This document shows, piece by piece, positions 9,512 through 18,655 of a DNA stretch of 64,000 bases. The stretch comes from Calothrix sp. HK-06 (GTDB lineage Bacteria > Cyanobacteriota > Cyanobacteriia > Cyanobacteriales > Nostocaceae). The stretch's first letter is position 1. Every line of letters begins with the position of its first letter. The position numbers and the translations under genes were made by a program. A model generated the notes under the pieces. It saw only the letters and a list, made by a program, of their open reading frames with translations. It searched no databases and was not told the origin of the DNA. The DNA is taken from assembly GCF_001904745.1 (NCBI RefSeq), contig NZ_MRCD01000040.1, positions 1 through 64,000 on the forward strand. The letters are read 5' to 3'.

Positions 9512-10474
9512 TTATTTGCTTGAAAGCTGCTGACAAAGTATTAAGGAAAGGCGCCTACGGTATTCTTTTCTTAAAGCAAACTGGTTATAACCAGCGCGTC
9601 GAAAAGCGGCTACCATTGGTATATTATTTACATCAGCATCAGAACGAATACGGGTCGCACCATCAGATAAAAGAGTTTGAGTTCCTTGAGTTAGTAATTC
9701 ATTTGCATAACCATGTCCTCGTTGTTCTGGAACTACACCTAGGTATCCAATTATTGCTCTACCATCGTTTTCTGCTGGCATAACTAAACCGACTAACACC
9801 CCGTCTGAAGTATAAGCTAATTGCCACCAAGTTGATTTGTACTTAAAGGCTTTCATTCTTTTAAAGCATTCATTTGCATATTCAAAGGCACCCAATTCTT
9901 CCATTTCCTGCTTTATTATTCTGTCTAAAGAATCAGAGGACACGCACAGTATTGCATCAATAAAAGTATCTTCGCTTACATCATCTAGCGCACGGAACAA
10001 TAACCGCTTGGATGGCATAATTTCTAGCATTGTTGGTTGTAATTCAAATCGACATGTTTCTCTAATAAGCGAAAATCTAAACTGTTCTAATAATTCAATT
10101 CTCACTCTAGAGTTAGAAGATGTAGATATTGGGTAAGGAATATCAAGCGTATGCTGAATAATAGTATGTACTGGAAGATTCAGCATCTCTAAACTGCGAA
10201 CTAGCAATTCGGCGCTAACTTCAAGATAATTTACACTTAAAGGAATTTCCAAAAAATCGATTTCCAGAAAGTTATTTAAAGAGGGTAACTTCCAGTATGC
10301 GATACGTCCAATAATTACTCCTGCTTCTTCCGCAACAAAGCAGAATTCTGGACGGATATATCCCTCGTTCCACATTTGAGTTAAATAAACTAAAAACCTT
10401 TCGTTCGTCTGTGGGTTGTTGCTAAAAGCAGCAAATACGTTAAGTTCTTCCTCGCAGATGGGGCGAATAAACAT
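9512..10474 (-). CDS. GNAT-family N-acetyltransferase (320 aa)
   Basis: The C-terminal 110 residues form a GNAT domain with the acetyl-CoA pyrophosphate-binding motif PEQRGHGYANELL (about 250-262) and the last motif DVNNIPMVAAFRRAGYNQF. The N-terminal half shows a second, weaker GNAT-like fold (FCFVAEEAGVIIGRIAYWKLP), so this is probably a tandem-GNAT enzyme. The acceptor substrate is not predictable. It stands alone on the minus strand, and the family-B inverted repeat directly follows its stop. Confidence 0.87.
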   Translation of the reverse strand: MFIRPICEEELNVFAAFSNNPQTNERFLVYLTQMWNEGYIRPEFCFVAEEAGVIIGRIAYWKLPSLNNFLEIDFLEIPLSVNYLEVSAELLVRSLEMLNLPVHTIIQHTLDIPYPISTSSNSRVRIELLEQFRFSLIRETCRFELQPTMLEIMPSKRLLFRALDDVSEDTFIDAILCVSSDSLDRIIKQEMEELGAFEYANECFKRMKAFKYKSTWWQLAYTSDGVLVGLVMPAENDGRAIIGYLGVVPEQRGHGYANELLTQGTQTLLSDGATRIRSDADVNNIPMVAAFRRAGYNQFALRKEYRRRLSLILCQQLSSK

Positions 10475-10631
10475 AATGATAATCCTGTGATTGTAGGGTT
10501 GTGTGGTTCATAGCGCTTTGTTTTTTGGTTATCATCATGTCTCACCCCCTAAGCGTAAATATTTGAATTGGTGCAAAATGCTTACTATTGCATCAATCAT
10601 AGTTGAGGAAGAAAAATATTTCAATCCGGAT

Positions 10632-11312
10632 TTAAGATAATGCGGAAGCTTGTCTTCCGCCTAAACGCTGTTTTTCAGCCGCAGGCAATACATTAACCGA
10701 AATAGTCGCATTAGAACCTTGTTGTTGACCTATCATTATCATCCGTATAAAATCTCCCAACCCTTCTACTAACCGCGCGTTACGCAAAACCCCAGAATCT
10801 ACTGGTGCAAATCCAATTTCTTGGGCAAGCTGCATTACTGTATTTCTAGCTTGCTCATCATCTCCAGCTACGAACACCGAAACTTGATAATCTTTGAGTG
10901 GTGCTGGCGCCAATTCAAATACTTCTTGTGCCATTGTATTGAAAGCTTTAACTACACGCGCGTTAGGTATATCTTTTGCAAGCTTTTCTGCCAGAGATTC
11001 TACGATTGCAGGATATGCAAATCCTTCTGGAATGTCCTGATTATTACAGTCAATAATGATTTTACCGCTCAGTACTTCTTTATTAGATAGCAACTCGGAT
11101 GGAGCAATACCGCGTGCTGTCCACAGTATCACATCAGCAAATGCTGCCGCTTCATCGTTCGTACCTCCCTGCGTTCCTAGTCCTGCTTGTTGAGCAACCC
11201 ATGCGCCTTTTTCACTATTGCGCGAGCCAAAAAACACTTGATGTCCTTGCTCTGCCCAGAGGATACCTAGCGAGCGTCCCATGTTTCCACTGCCAATAAT
11301 TCCAATTTTCAT
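10632..11312 (-). CDS. NADPH-dependent F420 reductase-like NAD(P)-binding protein (226 aa)
   Basis: A single Rossmann-fold protein of the F420-dependent NADP oxidoreductase family. The dinucleotide motif is MKIGIIGSGNMGRSLG at the start, followed by GSRN (2'-phosphate-binding region) and the conserved VKAFNTMAQEVF and VAGDDEQARNTVMQLAQEIGFAPVDSG. Cyanobacteria contain many such proteins that act as generic NADP(H) reductases. It is divergent from the TetR gene at 11419, with twin operators between them, and is therefore the likely target of that regulator. Confidence 0.88.
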   Translation of the reverse strand: MKIGIIGSGNMGRSLGILWAEQGHQVFFGSRNSEKGAWVAQQAGLGTQGGTNDEAAAFADVILWTARGIAPSELLSNKEVLSGKIIIDCNNQDIPEGFAYPAIVESLAEKLAKDIPNARVVKAFNTMAQEVFELAPAPLKDYQVSVFVAGDDEQARNTVMQLAQEIGFAPVDSGVLRNARLVEGLGDFIRMIMIGQQQGSNATISVNVLPAAEKQRLGGRQASALS

Positions 11313-11331
11313 GGCTTTGTCCCTTTTTGAT

Positions 11332-11382
11332 ACAGACAGGTCTGTCTTTTCTCTCTAATTGAAATATTACAGACAGGTCTGT
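11332..11382. promoter_or_regulatory. Twin palindromic operator between reductase and TetR genes
   Basis: Two identical 14-bp palindromes ACAGACAGGTCTGT (11332-11345 and 11369-11382), starts 37 bp apart, with perfect six-base arms (ACAGAC/GTCTGT) around AG. They lie in the 106-bp gap between two divergent starts. The exact duplication and the neighbouring TetR gene make an autoregulatory operator very likely. Occupancy is inferred. Confidence 0.8.
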
Positions 11383-11418
11383 ATCATGTCAATAGGGTTA
11401 TCAAAGACGGAGTACTAA

Positions 11419-12003
11419 ATGCCAAGAACAGGCACATATAAATTGGAGGATGGAGCGAAACCCTCACTACGCGAGCATATTTTGAATATTGCGGATGAGT
11501 TATTTTACAAGGAAGGAATTAGAGCGACAGGGGTAGATACGATTATTGCGAAGTCGGGAGTAGCTAAATCAACACTATATAGATACTTCGCATCAAAAGA
11601 TCATTTGGTGGTTGCATATCTAGAACAGCGTAACCAGCGGTTTTGGGATTTATTAGAAGCTGAAATTGCCAAGTATCCATCGCACTCAGTAGAAAAATTA
11701 CTGGGGGTATTGACATGGTTGGATGAACTACTGGCAAAACCAGAATGTTTAGGATGTCCGTTTATTATTACAACCGCAGAATATGGAGAGTTAGATTATC
11801 CGGGACACCAAGTAGCTGTAAAACATAAAGAAGCAGTACGCGCGCGCTTGGCTGAACTTGCTCTTGAAGCGAATGTAAGTAATCCGCAATCTGTTGCAGC
11901 TATTTTATTATTAGTGATTGACGGCGCCTTTGTACAGCGGCGCCTATTTGGTAAAGTTCCAGAAGTGTCTTTGGCAGAAGTCGCAGGATTAATAACTAAG
12001 TAA
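11419..12003 (+). CDS. TetR/AcrR-family transcriptional repressor (194 aa)
   Basis: The N-terminal helix-turn-helix is a textbook TetR domain: ILNIADELFYKEGIRATGVDTIIAKSGVAKSTLYRYFASKDHLVVAYLEQR. The C-terminal part has the LGCPFIITTAEYGELDYPGHQ stretch found in the YcdC/AcrR-like group. The ATG at 11419 is preceded by GGAG. It is divergent from the F420-reductase-like gene and separated from it by two identical palindromes, so it probably represses both promoters and is released by an unknown electrophile or substrate. Confidence 0.92.
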   Translation: MPRTGTYKLEDGAKPSLREHILNIADELFYKEGIRATGVDTIIAKSGVAKSTLYRYFASKDHLVVAYLEQRNQRFWDLLEAEIAKYPSHSVEKLLGVLTWLDELLAKPECLGCPFIITTAEYGELDYPGHQVAVKHKEAVRARLAELALEANVSNPQSVAAILLLVIDGAFVQRRLFGKVPEVSLAEVAGLITK

Positions 12004-12017
12004 ATGATTTATATATT

Positions 12018-12719
12018 TTATCCATAACTACAATTATTCCTGAGATGCCACATAATAGGGGCAGAAAGACCACTCCAAACAGGAGTATTGACATTAGCTA
12101 GTCGTAAAGCTTCTGCTGTCCAGTTATTGCAGTTTCTAAAAATTGAATAATTACCAGTGGCACTATAAAATCCACTATGAGCGTTATAACCATTGACAAG
12201 TCTAATCACATGACCTGTATTATCGATTTGAAAGGATTTTTGAATAAATTTTGTTAATTTTAAATAATTATCATAACTAATACGTACACCTTTGATGTCA
12301 ACATATTTTTTCTCAGGTAAATTATTAAAACCTCTAACGTGCATTACCGAAGAATTGTTAGGGTAAAATAAAGCTTTGATAACAGTATTAATTTTAATGT
12401 CCGCTACAGTTGGCGTGTTAATAAAAAAGTCATGCTCTCCCCAACCAAAGCTGAGATACTTATATTCTTGATTAGTATCGGCGCCAATTTGTGACAATGG
12501 AATAAAATCATCCCAGTCAAACTTTGAAGTTTTTACTGGCAGAAGAATATCACTGTGTACACCACCATTAATTACATAAATATTTACATCGCAAGGGCTA
12601 CTTGAATTATAGAACCATTTGGTCGGAGTTAAGGCGCCGAGCAAAGTTATCATCACAGTGGATAAAATTACAATTAAGAACCAATTACATTTTCTCCTAA
12701 ATTTTCGCTTGAAATTCAT
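12018..12719 (-). CDS. TIGR02117/DUF2459 family protein, membrane-anchored (233 aa)
   Basis: Residues 10-31 form one N-terminal membrane helix (NWFLIVILSTVMITLLGAL). The periplasmic remainder has the family's conserved stretches VINGGVHSDILLPVKTSKFDW, YLSFGWGEHDFFINTPT, and near the end YNAHSGFYSATGNYSIFRNCNNWTAEALRLANV, which contains the conserved Cys-Asn-Trp-Thr of this family. The fold resembles papain-like or NlpC-like hydrolases, but no activity is established. It stands alone, convergent with the TetR gene. Confidence 0.83.
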   Translation of the reverse strand: MNFKRKFRRKCNWFLIVILSTVMITLLGALTPTKWFYNSSSPCDVNIYVINGGVHSDILLPVKTSKFDWDDFIPLSQIGADTNQEYKYLSFGWGEHDFFINTPTVADIKINTVIKALFYPNNSSVMHVRGFNNLPEKKYVDIKGVRISYDNYLKLTKFIQKSFQIDNTGHVIRLVNGYNAHSGFYSATGNYSIFRNCNNWTAEALRLANVNTPVWSGLSAPIMWHLRNNCSYG

Positions 12720-12762
12720 GAAATACAGTAGGTAGGGCTATGCCTCACAAGTGATGGCTTTG

Positions 12763-12786
12763 GTGGATGGGCGGTGCCCACCTTAC
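12763..12786. repeat. Short palindrome GGGC-GGTGCCCACCTTAC
   Basis: A copy of a small palindromic repeat centred on GGGCGGTGCCCACCTTAC. Further copies lie at 33763-33786 and 46234-46258. All sit just downstream of or between genes. Confidence 0.6.
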
Positions 12787-12870
12787 AGATTTCTATATTA
12801 TACATTTGGCTTTGTCAATATAAATTGACTTATGTAAAGCTTACCTTACAATAATGATTATACTGTTTAT

Positions 12871-12943
12871 CTTGTGGAACAGGCATCCCTGACTGTTCTG
12901 TATTGAGGACATTTAGGGCACCTAGAGATGCCCACCCCACAAG
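12871..12943. repeat. Fold-back repeat CTTGTGG...CCACAAG
   Basis: The ends CTTGTGGAAC (12871-12880) and CCCACAAG (to 12943) are inverted, with GGCATCCCTG and AGAGATGCCC inside. Related sequence occurs at 21811-21840 and 42923-43032. The gap 12720-13024 holds this and the preceding palindrome and no gene. Confidence 0.6.
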
Positions 12944-13024
12944 ATTGTAGTTGATTAAGTAAAATGAACTTGACAAAAAGTAAAACTATATTTACGATAC
13001 TAACACAACCGTAGAAAGTGATAG

Positions 13025-14209
13025 ATGAAAAATCGTTTACGGATACTAAGAGTCGAGCGTAACTGGTCGCAAGCAGAGTTAGCGAAAAGTTTGGGGGTTA
13101 GTCGCCAAACTGTGAACGCATTGGAAATGGGTAAATATGACCCAAGTCTACCGCTTGCTTTCAAAGTTGCTCGGTTGTTTAACACATCAATTGAATCTGT
13201 TTTCTTTTCCGAACCATTGGAAACTCAAGAGAGGAAAGTCATGTTTGAGCGATTTACTCAAAAAGCAGTTCAGTCAATAGTGCTTGCCCAGGAAGAATCA
13301 CGTCGCCTGGGTCACAACTTTGTAGGGACGGAGCAAATACTATTGGGGTTGATTGTTGAAAATACGGGTTACGCTGCTCAAGCTCTTAAAGATGCTGGTG
13401 TTGAATTGGAGAGTGTTCGCACGGAGGTAGAAAAACTGATTGGACGTGGTGATAATGCTTTTGATTTGGAGATACCCTTTACTCCTAAAGGTCGGCTTGT
13501 ATTGGAGTATGCTTTAGAAGAGTCTCGTCGATTTGGTCAAGATTTTATTGGGACAGAGCATTTATTACTAGGAGTCCTTCGGATTACAGATGGGGTAGCA
13601 GTAAAAGCACTCTGCAATTTAGGATTTAATCTTCAAGACTTGGTGCAAAGAGTAGTTCAGAAAATAGGGATACAACCAACGCAACCAGTAAGTGCTGCGA
13701 GTAGTCAAAGCGCAAGTAGTTCGAGTTTAAACGTTGAAGATGAATCAATACAATCTCCACCAGACTTTACATCAGGTGAAGTTAGCACCCGTTTCTGCGC
13801 TCATCTATTTTCATGGGTAGAACCCCGCAAGCTTGGATATGTTCTCAGCTCGCGCGTTGGTTATCAGTTGCCCAATGGAGAGATCTTGCAACCCCATTGT
13901 TCGTTTATCTCACGCGAACGATTGAAACGTACACCTCGCACTTATCCAGAAATGGCGCCAGAACTTGTAATGGAAGTAAAGTCAGCTTTTGACCGCTTAC
14001 TCCCGTTACAGAAAAAAATGCAGGCTTTTTTACAATTACAATGGGGAATTAAATTTGGAATTCTTATAGACCCAGACCAACGTAATGTATCTATATACAA
14101 GCTAGGCGCCGCTGTTACTGTCTTAGAAGACGGAGATACGTTAACCCTTCCAGAATTATTACCAGATTGGTCGCTTAATGTATCTAGCTTATGGGCTACA
14201 AATGTATAA
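13025..14209 (+). CDS. HTH-XRE / Clp N-domain / Uma2 nuclease-like triple fusion (394 aa)
   Basis: Three domains in one frame. Residues 1-62 are an XRE-type helix-turn-helix (NWSQAELAKSLGVSRQTVNALEMGKYDPSLPLAFKVARLF). Residues 74-217 are a double Clp N-terminal domain, as in ClpC (FTQKAVQSIVLAQEESRRLGHNFVGTEQILLGL, then LEYALEESRRFGQDFIGTEHLLLGVL). After a Ser-rich linker, residues 253-390 form a Uma2/DUF820 PD-(D/E)XK-like domain (MAPELVMEVKSAFDRL and FGILIDPDQRNVSIYKLG). The usual catalytic Asp of the PDV motif appears as His in QPHCSF, so the nuclease may be inactive. There is no AAA+ part. The job is unknown. It could be a DNA-binding regulator that reads Clp-type degradation signals. Confidence 0.85.
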   Translation: MKNRLRILRVERNWSQAELAKSLGVSRQTVNALEMGKYDPSLPLAFKVARLFNTSIESVFFSEPLETQERKVMFERFTQKAVQSIVLAQEESRRLGHNFVGTEQILLGLIVENTGYAAQALKDAGVELESVRTEVEKLIGRGDNAFDLEIPFTPKGRLVLEYALEESRRFGQDFIGTEHLLLGVLRITDGVAVKALCNLGFNLQDLVQRVVQKIGIQPTQPVSAASSQSASSSSLNVEDESIQSPPDFTSGEVSTRFCAHLFSWVEPRKLGYVLSSRVGYQLPNGEILQPHCSFISRERLKRTPRTYPEMAPELVMEVKSAFDRLLPLQKKMQAFLQLQWGIKFGILIDPDQRNVSIYKLGAAVTVLEDGDTLTLPELLPDWSLNVSSLWATNV

Positions 14210-14389
14210 TTTAATTTGTTGACTTCAACGACCACATAAATAAGTGCAAAAACTGAAGTAGAAACAGTACTTTTTGGTAGTAAGAGGTTAGTGATGTAAA
14301 AAAAATTTCGGTTCTATAATGTCAAATTATCGGCACCCAAATCCGACACTAATAGAGATGGCTCGTTGGTTCAACACCTGACCTTCTTG

Positions 14390-15367
14390 TCAAATAGCAC
14401 CAAAGGTCACACCTTGTTCTTTAAGCCACTTTCGATAAGCGATAGAACAACGGTCGCTTGGTAGTTGTAATTCTGTTTGTAAATCAAGAGGTAGGCGTCG
14501 AGGTCGTTGTGATTCAATTATCCTAGCGTCTTGTTGGAAAACTTTAGCATCATTCTCTATTACTTGAAAATCGGTAACTTCTTCACCAAATGCTGCTCCG
14601 TAAAGAAACCATAACAAACATTCTTCTTCGTCAACTGGTGTAACTACAAAGTAAATAGTGAAATAACCTTCCGTATTTATCCCATTTTGGAAGTACGCAA
14701 CTAGAGGATGATGAATATCGCACTGACAAGGAATGAGAGCTAGGGTATCCTCATTGTTTTTAACCGTGAAATCAATATACCAGTATTTAAACTGAAAGCA
14801 TATTCCCGATAAACTTGATGTCAAATCATCTAATATAATTTCCGGATGGTTACGTGCCGCAAATATACCATTATGTACAAACGAAAAATGTGCGGGGTCT
14901 AGAAAATTTTCTAGCGCTCGCAAAGGGCTTGATTTCAGGTGAAAAGGGCCAGTTAAAATATTACGAAGATTTGGTTGTTTCCAATCGCGAAACAAAGGTA
15001 TACCCCGCTGTGGTGTCCCCATGCAAACCCAAATCATTCCGTATTTTTCTTGTACATAGTAAGTCTTAATACATGCACGCACTGGCGGTGCTTGGTTTGG
15101 CGTGGCTGGAAGCAATATACATTTGCCTTCGCTATTAAATTGTAGTCCGTGATAAGGGCAAATAATGGTATCTTCTTTGACCCATCCTAATGAAAGGCGC
15201 GCTCCCCTGTGTGGACACAAATCTTACCAAGCTAACGTTTTTTCACCGTTATGCCACAAAACGATATCTTCGCCTAACAAACGTTTTTGCAATATTTCGC
15301 CTGGTTGGAGTTCTGAAACTGCTGCTACAACATGCCAATCGTTCAACAAAACTTGGTCTAGCACCAT
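14390..15367 (-). pseudogene. Rieske-type ring-hydroxylating/pheophorbide a oxygenase-like gene with one nonsense codon
   Basis: The reading frame runs from an ATG at 15367 (MVLDQVLLNDWHVVAAVSEL) to a stop at 14390 and is open except for one TAA at 15224-15226. That stop falls between LAW and DLCPHRG, where relatives have Lys or Gln. The Rieske [2Fe-2S] ligands are intact in CPHRGARL and CPYHG, with the family's C-X-H and C-X2-H spacing. The C-terminal domain holds LENFLDPAHFSFVHNG with its mononuclear-iron histidines. The full length would be about 325 residues. Either a recent nonsense mutation or a sequencing error. A restart at TTG 15220 would lack the N-terminal Rieske strand. Confidence 0.85.
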
Positions 15368-15683
15368 AAATTTTTATGCCTGTGGTAAAAGCTGCTACAG
15401 AATTATACATCAAATATATCAGTGTTGCTTATACAACCTTATCACCTGCAATTGCTTGCTTACTATAATTTGGTTGGTTTCTTTGCCCGCTCATAAAGAC
15501 TTACCACAGTTGTAGCAATTGAGAACTTATATTACAATTACCTATCATGTTGGTAAGTGCAGGTGCTAGGATTTTAGTGTTTGACAATCAGCCTCTATAT
15601 TTATTATGAAAACAAGCTGATATCAACTTTAAAGAAATCTGCTAGCGCTTGTGCTTGAACTTTTTATTTATAAGAATAGAATT

Positions 15684-15798
15684 GATCCCCCAACAAGAAT
15701 GCAAATTCGGGGGGCTAAGAATAGACTTATTTTCACATTTTTAGAGGGGCTAAGAATTACCTCCGGTTCCCCCCTTATTAAGGGGGGTTAGGGGGGAT
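15684..15798. repeat. G/C-run interspersed repeats
   Basis: Two related segments: GATCCCCCAACAAGAATGC with AATTCGGGGGGCTAAG, and GGTTCCCCCCTTATTAAGGGGGGTTAGGGGGGATT (a hairpin with CCCCCCTTA/TAAGGGGGG arms). The second contains the final codons of recD2. The gap 15368-15683 shows no gene. Confidence 0.65.
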
Positions 15799-18012
15799 TA
15801 TCAATCTCTGTCGTAACTGTGTATAGCGTTCCTGCGACTTAGTTGAACGAACACACACATATATTGCTTTCTTGGAACCAATAATAATTGCTAACTTCTT
15901 CGCGCGCGTTAATCCTGTGTAAAGTAAGTTGCGTGATAGCATCATATAATGTTGCGTATACAAAGGCAATATTACTACTGGATATTCCGAGCCTTGCGCT
16001 TTATGAATTGAAACGCTCCATGCAAGGGCAATTTCGTTCAGGTCAGCATAGTCATAAGTAACTTCGCGTTCTTGATATTGAATTTTAACTTCTTGTTCTT
16101 CTGTGTCTATATGACTAATAAACCCAACGTCACCATTAAATACTTCGCGTTGATAATCGTTAGTTAGCTGAATTATTCTGTCTCCTGTTCTAAAAATTGT
16201 TCCACCTCTGGTAACTTCAACTTTTTGAGAACTAGGTGGGTTGATTAACTGTTGTAAGACGTTATTGAGATTACGTGTACCAACTAAACCGCGACTCATT
16301 GGACACAGTACTTGTACGTCAGTGGCAGGATGATAACCAAGTTTGGGAATAAAATCACTAATTAATTCGCAAATTGCTTGTACTCCATGTTCTGGCTGAT
16401 ATCCTCCTCCATGCCATAAACAATCTGATTTTGGGGTGTTGGAAATAGATTCTAGTATGGGTTGCTGTCCTTGGTTAATTTGGTGAGCAGCAGTGATAAT
16501 TTTACTAGTTGCAGCTTGACGAAATACTTGTGTAAGCCTAACTACAGGCACTTTACCCGAATTTATTAAATCAGCTAATACATTTCCGGCGCCTACCGAT
16601 GGTAGTTGGTCGATATCTCCTACTAATAATAACTGAGCATCTCCTAATGCTTGTACTAATGAATGTGCCAAGAATAAATCCAGCATACTCGCTTCGTCTA
16701 CAATAATTGCAGAATGCGGTAGCGGATTATTTTTATTGCGCTTAAACCCGCGCGTCTTGGGGTCAAATTCTAAAAGTCGGTGTAGAGTTTTTGCTTCTAA
16801 ACCTGTCATTTCACCAAGTCGCTGTGCTGCACGTCCGGTAGGCGCCGCGAGAGCAATTGATTTACCCATTGCTTTCCACAAGCTTACAATTGTATGGGTT
16901 GTAAAAGTTTTTCCTACACCTGGTCCACCTGTAATCACCATAAAATTTGAGTAAGCACCTATTTCTACAGCTTGCTGCTGTTGAGGTGATAAAGTGACTT
17001 TGCGACTATTGCAAAAACGTTCTATCCAATTACGAACGCGCGGAATATCTATATTAATAGGAGGAATTAAACGTTGTTGTAAACTAATAGCAAGGTTTTG
17101 TTCAGTATAAAAGAAAGTTGGCTTGTAGCATAAATTTGTATCGTCACTGACTTCTCGTACTAATTCGTTCTCGCGCGACATTCTACTGATAATTTCAGTT
17201 ATAACTTCCTCCGAAGGTTGATGCTCATTAGTTTTTAATCGTTCGGTTACTTGCTGTATTAATTCGGGTTGTGGCAAATAACAATGTCCTTCTTCTGCTG
17301 CTTCGCTTAATACATGAATAAGACCCGCGCGGTATCTAAATTCCGAATCAGAGGGAACACCTAAATTACGAGCAATTTGGTCAGCAGTAAGAAACCCAAT
17401 ACCGTATATATCAGTTGCTAACTGGTAAGGATTTTCGTTAACTTGATGTATCGATAAATCGCCATATTGTTTATATATCTTGACTGCGTATGTTGTAGAT
17501 ACACCATGAGTTTGCAAAAATACCATTACTTCTTTAATGGCTTTTTGCGTTTCCCAAGCTTTCTGAATCATGGTAATACGCTTTTTCGCAATACCATTAA
17601 CTTCTTGCAAACGCTCAATTTGATTTTCAATAATATTTAAAGTCTCTAGCCCAAAATGATTTACTATACGTTTGGCTGTAACTGGACCCACACCTTTAAT
17701 TAACCCACTACCCAAATACTTCTCCATTCCCGTCAGTGTAGCAGGTTTCGTTTCTTTATAATTAACTACCTGAAACTGTAAACCATATTGCGGATGTTCG
17801 CGCCAAAACCCAGTTAATTGCAGCGTTTGTCCTGGTTGAATGCCAGCGAAACTACCAGTAATTGTAGTTAAATCAGATGCACCTGGACGCTGTAAACGCG
17901 CGACTGTGTAACCTGACTCTTCCGAATGAAAACTAAGACGCTCTACCACTCCCGTTATTGATTCGTGTTTGGGAGTAGCATTTACTGGTTGGTTTGGATA
18001 TCCATTAGACAT
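15778..18012 (-). CDS. recD2: RecD2-like SF1B DNA helicase (744 aa)
   Basis: A 5'-to-3' DNA helicase of the stand-alone RecD2 type. From the N-terminus there are an OB-like domain (SITGVVERLSFHSEESGYTVARL), tandem helix-hairpin-helix motifs (YLGSGLIKGVGPVTAKRIVNHFG, VNGIAKKRI, IYGIGFLTADQIARNLGV), a Walker A motif GGPGVGKTFTT and Walker B IIVDEASMLD. QLLLVGDIDQLPSVGAGNVL follows, and the terminal motifs LAWSVSIHKAQGSEYPVVI and YTGLTRAKK. The ATG at 18012 is preferred over a TTG at 18081, because residues upstream of MSNGYPNQP are not family-like. The last residues (LIIPPNPP) come from a G-run repeat. It works in DNA repair and replication-fork processing. Confidence 0.93.
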   Translation of the reverse strand: MSNGYPNQPVNATPKHESITGVVERLSFHSEESGYTVARLQRPGASDLTTITGSFAGIQPGQTLQLTGFWREHPQYGLQFQVVNYKETKPATLTGMEKYLGSGLIKGVGPVTAKRIVNHFGLETLNIIENQIERLQEVNGIAKKRITMIQKAWETQKAIKEVMVFLQTHGVSTTYAVKIYKQYGDLSIHQVNENPYQLATDIYGIGFLTADQIARNLGVPSDSEFRYRAGLIHVLSEAAEEGHCYLPQPELIQQVTERLKTNEHQPSEEVITEIISRMSRENELVREVSDDTNLCYKPTFFYTEQNLAISLQQRLIPPINIDIPRVRNWIERFCNSRKVTLSPQQQQAVEIGAYSNFMVITGGPGVGKTFTTHTIVSLWKAMGKSIALAAPTGRAAQRLGEMTGLEAKTLHRLLEFDPKTRGFKRNKNNPLPHSAIIVDEASMLDLFLAHSLVQALGDAQLLLVGDIDQLPSVGAGNVLADLINSGKVPVVRLTQVFRQAATSKIITAAHQINQGQQPILESISNTPKSDCLWHGGGYQPEHGVQAICELISDFIPKLGYHPATDVQVLCPMSRGLVGTRNLNNVLQQLINPPSSQKVEVTRGGTIFRTGDRIIQLTNDYQREVFNGDVGFISHIDTEEQEVKIQYQEREVTYDYADLNEIALAWSVSIHKAQGSEYPVVILPLYTQHYMMLSRNLLYTGLTRAKKLAIIIGSKKAIYVCVRSTKSQERYTQLRQRLIIPPNPP

Positions 18013-18238
18013 TATATTATTGGGAATGGGCGCCAATATTATACCTAACTTTTCAGGGTGTGTTAAAAACCTCACCCCCAACCCCTCTCCTAGGAGGAGA
18101 GTAAATATTTATAAATTAGTAACTCAATATCAGCTAGGACTATCGTATAATGTACTTGGACAAATTATGCGATATGCTATCATATGAAGGTATATTGGAA
18201 ATAAATATAGCGAAATAAATATTAACAACTATTTTCTA

Positions 18239-18655
18239 ATGCCTGCTAAAGATATCTTCCATGACGCTGTAAAAAATGCATTATTAAAAGATGCGTGGCT
18301 AGTTACCAATGAGCAATTTTTTATTCGCTCAGGAGGTGTAGAAATTTATATTGATATTGGAGCAGAAAAACTTATTGCAGCAGAACGAGATGGTGAAAAA
18401 ATAGCTGTAGAGGTTAAAAGTTTTCTTGGCTATTCTAATATTACGGAATTTCATGTAGCAGTTGGGCAATTTATTAATTACCGCTCTATTTTATCAGATG
18501 AGCAACCAGAGCGAATTTTATATTTAGCCATTCCATTAGATGTTTATGAATCATTTTTTCAGCTACCTTTTACTCAGAAGATTATCCGGGAAAATCAAAT
18601 AAACTTAATTGTTTTTGATTCAGAACAAGAGGTGATTGTCAAATGGATAAAGTAG
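18239..18655 (+). CDS. xisH: XisH-family protein, PD-(D/E)XK nuclease-like (138 aa)
   Basis: A full-length XisH protein beginning MPAKDIFHDAVKNALLKDAW. The conserved YIDIGAEKLIAAERDGEKIAVEVKSFLG supplies the D-(E)XK-like acidic and lysine residues of a restriction-endonuclease-like fold. In Anabaena PCC 7120, xisH and xisI were described as factors controlling fdxN-element excision, but pairs like this are scattered through cyanobacterial genomes with no such element. The gene overlaps xisI by 13 bp, implying translational coupling. A second, decayed xisH copy lies at 21653. Confidence 0.93.
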   Translation: MPAKDIFHDAVKNALLKDAWLVTNEQFFIRSGGVEIYIDIGAEKLIAAERDGEKIAVEVKSFLGYSNITEFHVAVGQFINYRSILSDEQPERILYLAIPLDVYESFFQLPFTQKIIRENQINLIVFDSEQEVIVKWIK

